Assembly: GCA_002179805.1 (NCBI GenBank)
Contig: NAVB01000627.1
Span: 1 to 64,000 of the forward strand
Origin: Acanthamoeba lenticulata
Taxonomy: Eukaryota; Discosea; Longamoebia; Acanthamoebidae
DNA: 64,000 nucleotides
Reading direction: 5' to 3'
Shown: positions 52,373 to 63,647 of the stretch, piece by piece
Layout: each line of letters begins with the position of its first letter
Numbering within the stretch: position 1 is the first letter of the stretch
The notes under the pieces: model-generated
Told to the model about the DNA's origin: nothing
Databases searched by the model: none
Seen by the model: the letters and a program-made list of their open reading frames with translations, nothing else
Program-made: the position numbers and the translations under genes

Positions 52373-54448
52373 ATGGGGCCGTCTTGTTGGGTTGCCGTTT
52401 TCGTGTTGTTCGCGGCTTTCCCGCCGGCGAACTCCGCTACTGCGGTGGGCCCTCTTGAGACGGCCTACGCGATCGAATGCTGGGGGGATGCTATCCCCGG
52501 GCCCGTTCCCACCGGCCACTACAGGCAGCTGGCCCTTGGCGACACTCACGCGTGCGCTCTCACGTCCTCCAATACGGCCGAGTGCTGGGGCGACAACACA
52601 AAGGGCCAGTGGGGCCTGGCCAGCACTTCGGAGTTGTGGAAGTGGATCGTGGCCGGGTACGGGGTATCATGCGGCCTCATGACCAACAGCACCGCTCGCT
52701 GCTACGGCGTCGATGATGCGCGAACAAACGTGAGCACGGTGACAACAATCCTCAGTGTTGAGCTTGCCATGCAGGCGGAATTCGGCTGCGCCCTCTCGCA
52801 GCGGCCAGGAGTGATCAGCTGCTGGGGCATTGAGCACCATGGCGAAGTGAGCAACCAGCCCACCGACGGCAGCAGCATGCAGGTGGCCACCGGAGTCGAA
52901 CACGCCTGCAGGCTCCACACCTCTGGCGCTGTACACTGCTGGGGCAACCCGGACAACAACCGACTCGCCGCACCGGCCAATGTCAGCTTCACCGACGTGT
53001 GCGCCGGAAGCGACATGACGTGCGGGCTGCGGCAAGGCACCGGCCAGCCTGTCTGCTGGGGCAACCCAGCGAGCCTGGTTGGCATTCCGACTGCGTCCTT
53101 CTCGTCGCTCGCGTGCGGCGCTACGCATGTGTGTGGCATTCTGAGCAACAACGAGAGCGTGCTCTGCTGGGGCCAAGCAGCGAACGGCCCTGCATCGCTT
53201 GGTCGGGCATACAAGCAGATTGCCGCCTCCAAAAACTACTCTTGCGGCCTGTATGCCTTGGCGTCGGGGTCGCCTTCCGCCTCGGCGTCCACCACCCCGA
53301 CCTCGTCTCCCACGCCATCTGCCACGCCATCCTCTTCTTCCACACCATCGCGGAGTCCCACGCCATCCTCGTCACCGACGCCGTCTTCATCGCTTACGCC
53401 ATCTTCATCACCTACGCCTTCACAGTCTCCCCCGGCGTCCTCATCGCCTCAGCTTTCGCCATCGCCGTCAGCCGTGCCGGTGGTGTTGCCGCTGACTGTC
53501 AACGCAAGTGCGAGCTTCAGCGACGCTGAGCCAACGATCGACCTCTCGGCTTCGTCGGGCGCGACATCGATCGCCGTGCGCTCCAGCCTTCAACTCGTCG
53601 AGGTCAACAACACTTCCGTTCCGGGTCTCGCTTGGGTGGCCACCAACGCCACCACGACAAACGGCACGACGACGGGCAAGACCTACGCGGCGCAGCTCGA
53701 CAAGGAAACCAACGTGACACAGGCGTTCTCCTTCTACGGAGCCAACTCGACGGCGGCCAGCTTCTCCGGCCTTGACTTTGTCATCGCCGCCGGGTCGATA
53801 AAGTGGTCCGTCAACTTCACCTCGACCTCTCCCTCCTCTGCCGGCAGCAACAGGCAAGGAGGCATCGTGCTGCGCTATCGGCTCTCCGACCTTGCTCCGT
53901 CGGGCGACAACAGGCGGGCCAATCCGAGCAACGAGCTGGCGGTGCTGCGACGCGCCAACAACACGCCTCGCGCCAACATGACCCCCTACTTCCTCGTGGT
54001 GCCCTCAGCGCCGTCCACACCGGCGCCCGACTCGACCGTGGTGATGATCGTGGAGGTGTTTGACGTGGCGCTCGTCGATGACGCTGAGTTCGTGGCCATC
54101 AGCCACCGGGTCGAGGTCGTGTCAGGAACCAACGACAGCAGCAGCCACTACGAGCTTGTGCTGGCCTTCCCTGGGTTCAACCGATCGCTGGCCTACGACC
54201 CTAGCATCGGGCTGGGCGTGTTGCTCGGCTCGGCGGACGGCTCGGGCGGCGTAGGAAGCGACGGGACGGACGTGGGTCTGATCGTGGGCGTGGTGGTATC
54301 CATCAGCGTGGCGGCGATCGTGGTCTTGGCGGTCATCACCGTCGCCGTGGTGCTCGCTATGTGGAAGAAGAAGAGGAACCGCCTCCGCGTCGTCTACGAC
54401 ACTGCCATGGTCAACTTTGCTGGCCGTGACAGCGAAGCACAGCTGTAA
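52373..54448 (+). CDS. Cell-surface RCC1-type beta-propeller protein with mucin-like stalk and one membrane span
   Basis: An intronless frame. Met 52373 is chosen because it begins a good signal peptide (GPSCWVAVFVLFAAFPPANS); in-frame Mets at 52310 and 52319 lie upstream. Residues 25-300 hold about seven RCC1/BLIP-II-like repeats with a paired-Cys signature: (A/S/T/V)C(A/G)(L/I) followed by CWG or CYG (ACALTSSNTAECWG, SCGLMTNSTARCYG, TCGLRQGTGQPVCWG and others). A Ser/Thr/Pro stalk follows (SSPTPS repeats), then a beta-rich region with many N-glycosylation sequons. A membrane span near residue 655 (LIVGVVVSISVAAIVVLAVI) and a short basic tail end the protein. It is probably an adhesin or receptor; the ligand is unknown. 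Confidence 0.85.
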   Translation: MGPSCWVAVFVLFAAFPPANSATAVGPLETAYAIECWGDAIPGPVPTGHYRQLALGDTHACALTSSNTAECWGDNTKGQWGLASTSELWKWIVAGYGVSCGLMTNSTARCYGVDDARTNVSTVTTILSVELAMQAEFGCALSQRPGVISCWGIEHHGEVSNQPTDGSSMQVATGVEHACRLHTSGAVHCWGNPDNNRLAAPANVSFTDVCAGSDMTCGLRQGTGQPVCWGNPASLVGIPTASFSSLACGATHVCGILSNNESVLCWGQAANGPASLGRAYKQIAASKNYSCGLYALASGSPSASASTTPTSSPTPSATPSSSSTPSRSPTPSSSPTPSSSLTPSSSPTPSQSPPASSSPQLSPSPSAVPVVLPLTVNASASFSDAEPTIDLSASSGATSIAVRSSLQLVEVNNTSVPGLAWVATNATTTNGTTTGKTYAAQLDKETNVTQAFSFYGANSTAASFSGLDFVIAAGSIKWSVNFTSTSPSSAGSNRQGGIVLRYRLSDLAPSGDNRRANPSNELAVLRRANNTPRANMTPYFLVVPSAPSTPAPDSTVVMIVEVFDVALVDDAEFVAISHRVEVVSGTNDSSSHYELVLAFPGFNRSLAYDPSIGLGVLLGSADGSGGVGSDGTDVGLIVGVVVSISVAAIVVLAVITVAVVLAMWKKKRNRLRVVYDTAMVNFAGRDSEAQL

Positions 54449-54694
54449 ACACGCTTGGTGGTTCTTCTCTTTCATGTAGAGAAAAACATGTTGTGTTTCT
54501 TCGCCAACAGAAGAACATTCAAATGGATGCTCATTGATCAAGAACAACATGTTCCTTCTTCTTCTCCATCATCTGTTCAGCGACAGAGAGGCCTAGGCGG
54601 AATGATGAAGAAGAAGATGGGTTGGAAGGAAGGACGAGGTACTACATACACATGTGTCCTTATTCTTTATTACGGGGTCGAGTTCTTCACGGGT

Positions 54695-57138
54695 TCACTG
54701 GAGGCGGGCGATGAGCTGGCGGATGTTGGCGCGCTCCTTGGCCGTAGCCGGGTCGTCGTCTTCACTCTGGGCCTGTTTGCCCTTTGTGTCCTCCTCCTCC
54801 TCCTGCCCTTCCTTCGTTTCGCCGCCGTCCTCGCCACCACTGCTGGCGGCGGCTTGACTCGACCCGCCAGCCGCGCCAGAGGAGCCGATGGACCGCACGT
54901 AGGTTTCAAGCACCGACTTGACCTTGTCCAGCGAGTCACCCTGCTGTCGCAGCAGCTGCTTGATGTACGCGTTGGCCTGTTCCCCCCCCCCAAAGCCATG
55001 GTCATCATCTTGATCGTCATCTTGATCAACTTCATTACGTACCCCCTCGAGCGGCGACGTGGCCACGGCGGCGATGATGTAGTCGACCAGCTGGAGCGTG
55101 AACAAGTGGCCCTCGTCCAGCCGGAGGGAGAGGTAGTACTCGTCGTCGAGCTCGGTGAGCTCCTCGCCGCGCGCCCGCCGGGCCTCGATCTCGTCGGCGA
55201 TCTGGGCATCAAAGGCAGCGGCCTTGCGGCTGTACTTGGCGTGGAGCTCGAGCAGGCGCTCGATCTTCTGGTGGTTGTTCTCCCGGAACTTGCCCAGCAG
55301 CCGCTCGTAGGGCTCGCCGCCGTCCTCGGCCAGCCCCTTGAACAGCGACGCTATCGCCGCCGCGATGTGCTCTGCACGCGCATGTGATCATCAGCCTCAT
55401 GATGATGATGATGATGAAGAGGACGATGAAGAGGTACCGTCGTCGGCGAGTTCGTCAAAGCCGGAACGGCCCTTCTTCTTGGTGTTGCGCTTCATGAGGG
55501 CGGCAAAGAGGGTCCTGAGGCCGAGGATCTCGACAAAGTAGCGGCAGTTGGCGGGACTCCCGGCCAAGGCAAAGTCGACGACCTTGAGGGCCGATTTGCG
55601 GGAGAACTTCTTGGACTTGATCATGATCACCATCAGCTCAAAGCCCTGCGACTGGCGGAAGACCTCCTTGTTCTCGTTGTTGGCGATCAGGCACGTGCAC
55701 AGCGCGTTGAACAGATTCTCCACATACTCCTCCTCGTCCGCCGTCGGCGGGTCCGTCTTCCTGTAGGCCTGCGTACCGGTACACGCGCGTTCACCACATC
55801 GCACACGCGCGCGTTCAACGCACACATGCAAGAGGGAGTCAACAGGCTGAGTGCCGCACACACACACACACACACGCACGCACGCACGCGCACGCAAGGG
55901 CAAAGACGTACGGCGAGGCAGACGAGGAGGGTATCGATGCCGTTGGCCTCGGTGAAGAGCTTGCGGCTCTCAGGCGAGTTCTGGAGGAGGATCGACACGA
56001 TCTCCGCCGCGTAGGCCTTGTTCTCGTCGAAGCCGTCCTCCTTCAGTCTGTCCCCCAAGTAAGAAAAAGGCTAATAAATTAAAAGAATAAAGAAATAAAG
56101 AAAGAATAAAGAACAATGTATTTGAGGTGACGATGTACCTGCGGAGGACCCACTGTCGCCAGACGTCGTTCTTCATGGCCATGGGGCTGATCTCGGGCAT
56201 GACCTCGGAGATGTTCTCGAGAATGCCCATGATGTTGTACACGCCCTGCTTCTCCTCGCTCACCTTCTCGTCGAGCCGCTCGAGATTGGCCAGCAGGACG
56301 TCCAGCCCGCCCTCTTGTTGCTGCGGACGCACAGTGCAATCACGATCACGACATCACACGGCGCGTGAGCATCATGGTGATGATGACGGTGATGAAGGCT
56401 ATGATGGACGAGGAGAGCCGCGACGATCAAGAGAGAGAGAGAGAGAGAGGTACGATAAAGGCCACGTGAAAGATGGTGGTGTCGGTCTCCTCGTCGTCTT
56501 CGGCCTCCTCGGGGGCGTCCTCGCTGGACTGAGTGAGCTCGTGGAGGAGGTTGATCGCGTCCACCAGGATGTCGTTGTTCTCATGCTGCAACAGGCTGAC
56601 TGTAAGCAGGGAGAGGGAGACCATCAGCATCGTCATCGCCATGACATCAGCATGTAAAGGAAAAAGAGGGCCAAAGAGGAACCAAGAGTGCGGACGGCGT
56701 TGAGCTTGACAAAATCGGCGTAGAGACCCGGTGCAGTGGCCAGCACGTGCAGTTCCTTGATGGCTACGTCGAGGTCGACTTCCGACTCCAGGAACCTGTT
56801 GCAGAGTGGTGCTCAGTTTCAGCGTCGGTGCGAAATGGCAAAGAATCGGCAGGTCGTACTTTTCAGGTTGGCCCGCGTACTTGATTCGCAGCTCCTGATT
56901 TTTGGTGTACCGCTTCTCTAAGTTGAGCACGAGGCGACGCAGAGCTTGAGGCGTCAACGCTTCCACCTGCACGCCCAGCTTCAGTTTCTGATTTGGAAAT
57001 GGACGTGTACGCCAATGGAGGAAGCAGTACCTCAGGCGCAGTATCGATTAGTTCCGCGATTTCAGATTCTGTGAGCTTCAAGTCATAGTCATCCACGTCC
57101 TCGAGCCCATCTGCCTCCTCTCGCTTCCTCTTGCTCAT
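54695..57138 (-). CDS. CTNNBL1: Beta-catenin-like protein 1 (CTNNBL1)
   Basis: This is an armadillo-repeat nuclear protein tied to the Prp19/CDC5L spliceosome complex. About nine exons follow human CTNNBL1: NLEKRYTKNQELRIKYAGQP, FLESEVDLDVAIKELHVLAT, DAINLLHELTQ, LLANLERLDEKVSEEKQGV, YAAEIVSILLQNSPESRKLF, NLFNALCTCLIANNENKEVF, SRKSALKVVDFALAG, FVEILGLRTLFAALMK, LGKFRENNHQKIERLLELH, EYYLSLRLDEGHLFTLQLVD and the closing QGDSLDKVKSVLETYVRSIG. The C-terminus has an extra Glu/Ser-rich segment before the final IRQLIARLQ. The N-terminus (MSKRKREEADG) is a likely nuclear signal. Two introns carry simple repeats. Confidence 0.95.
55857..55895. repeat. CA/CGCA microsatellite in a CTNNBL1 intron
   Basis: A CA run passes into CGCA units, inside the intron between the exon ending SVCLAV-type coding and the one starting RKTDPPTADEEE. 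Confidence 0.9.
56430..56450. repeat. GA dinucleotide microsatellite in a CTNNBL1 intron
   Basis: About ten GA units directly precede a reverse-strand GTAC donor, so on the coding strand the CT run starts just after the splice donor. Confidence 0.9.
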
Positions 57139-57452
57139 CTCAGCGGAACAAAATAAAATAGCGGGAAAAAGGCGCGGAAAAACTTTTGGCGCTTCACCGC
57201 CTGCCTGTTGTAAAGCAGGTGCGAGATGTTGTGGTATGACTCAGGGTAGTGTCAAGTGTGTGCACCAAGGACTCTCACTAAATGTCCGGTCCAGACTTTG
57301 TGTTCAACAAGGTTTCTGTGCCTGGGCATCTCCAAACAAGATCAACTTTTTCTTCGTCTCTTTTCTAGTATCCTTTTTTACTTTTCTAGACCGGTAACGA
57401 CAACAACAAGAGAGGACCTGTCGGGTGGTGCAACGACAACAAAGAGCAAGAG

Positions 57453-60400
57453 ATGGAGAGGAAGGAGTCCCCAAGAATAACGGTCTCGCCGGCAGCAGAA
57501 GAAGCCGACGATCAGCAGGCAACCAAGATCGAGCAGAGCGAGCCCGTCACGCCAGCCCTTGCCCCCTCGCTCAAGCACCCCTACCCGCGGGTGTGCATTG
57601 AGACCTTTGACGACGGCCATGGGGCCAACAAAGAGACCGTCGAGGCGTGCAAATACGTGCACGAGGCGCTCGCCCTGCGCGACAAGTACCTCTTCATCCC
57701 TGCTCGCCCCTTCGGTTCCGACCACGAGGCACGTCACACCCCTTTTCTCGTTTACTTCAACATTATTCCTATTTGTAATGACAGGGCAAATAATAATTAT
57801 TTGTAAAATAAATGTAAAATAAATACAGGAGCCGCTTGATGCGTGGCATGAACGCGACCTGGTGAAGCCTGAGCCCGACAGCCCGTTTGCGCAGTACCGC
57901 CTGCGAACCCACCACGGCGTCATCCGGGTCTACGCCAACCAGCAAGGTGCGCCCCATTCGGCCTCGTCACGCAGGGCAGGGCAAGCGCCTGACGTCAATG
58001 TTGACAGCGCTCGACGAGGGCACGCCGCTGGTCGACGTGGCGAGCGTGCATGAGTACGAGCGCGACTACAATCGGATTCTGGAGATCGCCAACTCGGGCC
58101 CGATGAAGACCTTCTCGTGGAAGCGCCTGAAGCAGCTCGACTTCTCATTCCACTTCCACCGGCTGCTCAACGAGGCCCTCGAGATCCAGAGCAGCCAAGC
58201 CGACGACCCCAAGGACTTTTCCAACGGTTCACCATTCCCTTCCCTTTGAGGAGTGCTTAAGGTGGCTGCTGACGTGTGTCTGCTTTCGCCTGCACGCAGT
58301 GGTCAAGGTCGACACGCACATCCACCTGGCGGCGGCCATGACGGCCAAGCATCTGCTCACCTTCATCAAGCGCAAGCTCATCGAGGCGCCCGACGCGGTG
58401 GTCAGCCGCACGGCCGATGGGAAGGAGGTGACCCTCATCCAGACCATCAAGCGCCTGGGCCTCGAGGTGGCCGACTTCACTGTTGATGCCCTCGACGTCC
58501 GTGTACGCAACCCCATCATCATCGTCCTCATCACCTTCTTCATCATCATCGCCATCGTCGTCGTTAATATCGTTGGGCGTGCGACGATGCTTTTAGGCCG
58601 ACAACACGTTCCAGCGGTTCGACAACTTCAACGACAAGTACTCGCCGTTCGGGTTCAGCGAGCTCCGCACGATCTTCCTCAAGTCCGAGAATCAGATCGA
58701 GGGCCGCTTCTTCGCCGAGCTCACGCAGGAGACGGCCAAGCGGCTCGAGGACTCGCGCTACTGCATGGCCGAGTGGCGCGTCTCCATCTACGGCCGGCGG
58801 GCCGAGGAGTGGGACGCGCTGGCCAAGTGGATCTGCGACAACCGCCTCTACAGCGACCACAACCGGTGGATGATCCAAGTGCCCCGCATCTACTCCCTCT
58901 TCCGCAAGACCGGCCAGATCAGCAACTTTGGCCAGCTCCTCGACAGTGCGTGCAGCGCCTCCGGGGCTCTGAGCCCTGACTGTTGCTGACGTGACATGGC
59001 GTGGTATGGCAAACAGACGTGTTCCGGCCGCTGTTTGAGGTGACGCTCGACCCGACGTCGCACCCGAACCTGCACAAGTTCCTTCGCCAGGTGTCTGGCT
59101 TTGACAGCGTCGACGACGAGTCCCGACCTGAGCGCCAGCTCTGCTTGAGGTTCGCTCGAGCCCCATCAGCCCCCGGAAGGACTCCCGGGTCTGGCATTTG
59201 ATTTTCTGACCGTGGCTTTGGACAACACAGCGCGCTTCCGCCGTCGCCCGAGGCGTGGGACATCGAAGAGAACCCGCCCTACGCCTACTGGCTGTACTAT
59301 ATGTGGGCCAACCTGGTCACGCTCAACCGCCTCCGCGAAGCGCGCGGCCTCAACACGTTCGACCTAAGGTCCGACTGCCCTCTCCGCCGTCGTCCTCTTC
59401 TTCTTCTCCTTTCTCCAGTGGAAACACTACGACGACGCTGCTCACATACCAGTACCTACATGGACACAGGCCGCACTGCGGCGAGTCGGGCAGCTCGGAC
59501 CACCTCGTGGCCGCCTTCCTGCTGGCCCGCGGCATCAACCACGGCATCAAGCTCCACTCCCGGCCGCCCCTCGAATACCTGTACGCGCTGCGCCACGCCA
59601 CGTCATGCTGACGTGGCACCTGACCTGACCCCATGTCTCTCGTGGTGGGCACAGGTACTATGTGGCGCAGATCGGCGTCGCGGTGTCGCCGCTGAGCAAC
59701 AACGCGCTGTTCCTCGAGTACAAGAAGAACCCGTTCAACCGGTTCTTCCGGCGCGGCCTCAACGTGTCGCTCTCCACGGACGACCCGCTGCAGTTCCACT
59801 ACACGCAGTCGCCCCTCATCGAGGAGTACGCCATCGCCGGCCAGCAGTGGGGCCTCAACTCGGTCGACCTCTCCGAGATCGCCCGCAACTCTGTGCTGCA
59901 GAGCGGCTTCGAGCACCGCTGCAAGGCCAAGTGGCTCGGCCCGCGCTATCACCTGCCCTTCACCCAGGGCAACGGTACGCGCCCTCACTCAAGGCCTGTC
60001 CGTGCCGCGTGGTTTTCCAAGTGATGATGATGACGTTGATCGTTCTTACTGGTGACAGACATCAACTATTCGAACATCCCCGATGTGCGGATGCTGTTCC
60101 GTGAGGAGACCTTCCGCAAAGAGCTCCAGTTTGTCAAGGCCTGCGCCGGTTCACGCACCAAGCAACGGTGCGTGGGCTCGTGGTGAGGTCGAGGAGGGAC
60201 TGTCTAATGGCCGCGCGCTTGTCGCTCCTCACCCGCAGGCCCACGAGAGAGGACTCGTTCCGGCTGCGCACGCAGACCCAGTACTCGAAGCTCAACATCA
60301 TCTACCCGCCCGGCCACGGTGCGTGTGGAATCCATGGAATGCCTGATCTTCTTTTCAACCACTCAAACACAACCTTCATGTATGCACACACGGGCAGAGT

Positions 60401-63400
60401 ACGCCGGCGGGGAGGAGGTGGTGTGGGCCGCCCAGATGCTGCGCGAGGCCATGACCCTCCGCCAGAAGTACGCCTACGTCAAGCCCACCCGGCGCGAGCG
60501 CACCACGGCCGACCCCCTGCCCGACCCCACCGCCGTGCGTTGCCCCCTTTCGTGGGCTCACTTTTCTTCTGGTTTTATAAATGTTAACAAATTGATTATT
60601 CTTCAAATTGTTTTGTTGCCTTGCAGGACACGCTGACGCTGGCCGACGGCGTCTATCTCGTGGCCTCGAGCGAGGCCGTGCTGTGCGCCAACGACATGGA
60701 CCAGTTGGCCACGGTGAAGTGCCCCGAGTGCGACGCGAGCCACTGCAGCGCATGCGACGCCGTCCTCCACCGTCACCCGAGCAAGCGCGGCCACAAGCGC
60801 TACGCCCTCTCGCGGGCCGACCGCCAACTGGCCGCGGGCCGGCTGCTCTACGCGGTGCCGACATTTGCCGAGTTCGTGCGGGACTACCGCCAGATCAAGC
60901 GGGTCGTGTCCGACCTGGCCGTGAGCCAGCTGGCCGACCAGCGCCTGCGCCTGCTAGAGGGCCGCTTCGACCTCCACTCGCTGGTCAACACCGAATACGA
61001 GAAGGACGCCATGCGTGTACCGTGTCCTCCCCCCCATTCGTCTCGCCCCGCGCGCGGCTCTCTTGGGCCAAAGGTTCACTCACGTGGCGGCGGTGCGGGC
61101 CATCGTCATCACCATCACCATCATCCAGTTTGCGCAGCAGGACTTTTATCACGTGGTCAAGGTCGACACCCACATCCACGCGGCGTCGGCTGTGGTGGCC
61201 CCCAAGCTGTTGGCCTTCATCAAGAACAAGATCGCCTCCAACCCCCACGTACATCACCACCAATCCATTTTATGATAATTTCCAGACAGAAATTGGATAT
61301 TTAAATTTTTAAATTTAATTATGAAAATATTTTTTATTTTGGGGGCTGCAGGACGTGGTGATCCAGTGCGGGGAGGTGACGCTCGAGGCGCTGTACAAGT
61401 CGACGGGCATCCCGCTGGAGAACTTCACGCTGGACTCGCTGGACACGCACTCCAACCACACCACCTACGGCCGCTTCGACAAGTTCAGCAGCAAGTACAA
61501 CCCATTCGGTGCGCCACTGCCGTCGCCATCGTCGCCATCGTCGTCCTCTCATGCTGCGTTGTCGCTGATGCTGACGTTGGCGATAATGGCGACAATGACG
61601 GGGACGGGGACGATACAGGCTCGTCGGACCTGCGCAACCTGTTCCTGAAGAAGAGCAACGACATCGACGGGCGCTACTTTGGCGAGATGCTGCGCGAGGA
61701 GCTCGACGCGCTCGAGCGCGGGCAGCACCAGATGGTCGAGTGGCGCATCTCGGTCTACGGCGCGTCGCCCCGCGAGTGGAGCCACCTGGCCCGCTGGGTC
61801 CTGCGCCACCGGCTCTACTCGCCGCACCTCCGATGGGTCATCCAGGTGCCCCGCATCTACCACATCCTCAAGGCCAAGCACGAGATCCACTCCTTCCAGG
61901 ACCTGCTCGACAGTACGCCAAGGCCTCGGCGTGACGTGAGATTGGCGTGACGTGGGCATGACGTGAGCGTGACGTGGCAGACACATTCCAGCCGCTGTTT
62001 GAGGTGACCAAGAACCCGGCGAGCGACCCGGACCTCCACCGCTTCATCACCGAGCACGTCTCTGGTGCGCGGCCATCGATGGTGGGGATGACGGTCGGAC
62101 GCTGGTCTGATGGTCGTTCTGTATTGTCCTCAGGGTTCGACAGTGTGGACAATGAGGACGTCGTGGAGCGGAAGGACCTGCGGTCGTGCCCGGCCGACCC
62201 GCGCCAGTGGGACCTGAAGGAGAACCCGCCCTACGCCTACTACCTCTACTTCATGTGGGCCAACGTGTGCTCCCTCAACCACTACCGCGCCCACCGCGGC
62301 CTCAACACCTTTGACTTCCGGCACGCGCCCCGCCCTCGTCTCTCCTCGCGGGGCCGGCTTGGCTAACGTGAGCGCACACGCGCGGGAGGACAGGCCGCAC
62401 TCGGGGGCGACGGGGCCCATCGACCACCTGGCGGCGGCCTACCTCGTGGCCAACGGGATCACGCACGGCAGCAACCTCAAGCAGTGCCTCCCGCTCCAGT
62501 ACCTCTACTACCTCGATCAGGTCGGTGCCCGGACTGGTGCTGTTGGTGGATTTTGCGCTGACCTGCTGGCGGACGACGGCGGTCCTCGTGGTGGTGGTAA
62601 AGGTGGGCATCGCGGTGTCGCCGCTGGGCGAGCACGCGCTGTACACGGACTACAACGAAGGCCTCTTTGTCTCCTTCTTCAAGCGCGGCCTCAACGTCTC
62701 CCTCTCGACCGGTGCGTCGCCCACCCGCCCTAGCTGGGAACCCTCGTGAGGCCTGACCGCCCGCCTCGTCGTCATTGTCGTCGCAGACTGCCCGATGCAG
62801 CTGCACCAGACGTCGGAGCCGCTGGTGGAGGAGTACTCCATCGCCGCGCAGCTGTACGGCCTGACGGTGACCGACCTGTCCGAGGTGGCCCGCAACTCGG
62901 TCCGGCAGAGCGGCTTCCCGCACGACGACAAGGTCCGCTGGATCGGCGACAACTACTGGCTGCCCGGCGTCGAGGGCAACAGTGCGGCCCTTCTTCCTCC
63001 TCCTCCTCACGTTGATGACCGCGTCTTGGACTCGGCTGATGTGTGTTGTGGCTCGAGCAGCGCCGAGCAAGACCAACCTGCCGCACCTGCGCGTCGTGTT
63101 CCGGAGTGAGCTGCTGCAGAGCGAGAAGGAATTCATCGCGCGCACGAGCCAGCAGGAGATCACCAACACCACCCAGGTCCGTTTCTTCTTCTCTTACGAC
63201 GAGGCTGCCCATGATGATGATAAGGATGATGATGATGAGCATGAACTGATACATGTGATGATGATGGCGCAACAACAGCTGGCGATGTCGCAGTCGTCGG
63301 AAGAGGAGGAAGAGGAGGCTCGGGGCAACATCCAGCCCACGACCGACCTCTTCCGGCGCGAGACCAACACGAGCGCCGCGCAGGTCAACCTGCTCCGCAC

Positions 63401-63464
63401 GTCGCTGCGCCGCACGCCCCTCCGCCGCGTGGCCCGCTCCGGCCCGCTCGACCACTCCTGCTGA
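57453..63464 (+). CDS. Double AMP deaminase fusion: active-type copy, B-box-like zinc finger, degenerate second copy
   Basis: AMP deaminase turns AMP into IMP in the purine nucleotide cycle. Copy 1 (57453-about 60320) is complete: [12 protein letters not shown] (zinc HxH), [20 protein letters not shown] (catalytic Glu), [20 protein letters not shown] and [13 protein letters not shown]. The frame runs on without stop or new start through PTREDSF and [12 protein letters not shown] into a second N-terminus ([19 protein letters not shown]). A B-box-like zinc block follows ([19 protein letters not shown]). Copy 2 keeps [25 protein letters not shown] and the first Asp, but has [11 protein letters not shown] for PHCGE and [13 protein letters not shown] for STDDP, so the catalytic Glu and second Asp are lost. 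GC donors follow FGSDHE (57729-57730) and NTFDF plus a split Arg codon (62321-62322). Confidence 0.9.
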
Positions 63465-63647
63465 GAGCGCCTCGCTCGGGCCCGCCAACGTCCTCGTCCT
63501 CTTGCTCTGTCGTCGCTTTCTGTTGTCGACATAAACGATAATTGGTAGTGAACTCGTCATCGCGGTTATCTGGGATCGTGCTGGTTTCCGGTCTTGTCGT
63601 CTAACACACGCCAAGAAGAAGAGAAGAGAAGAGAAGAGAAGGAGAAG

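Noticed and set aside
59598..59618. Inverted repeat considered as a CRISPR, attachment site or mobile-element end
   Set aside because: A single short palindrome inside a normal intron, with no target duplication, transposase or repeat array nearby.
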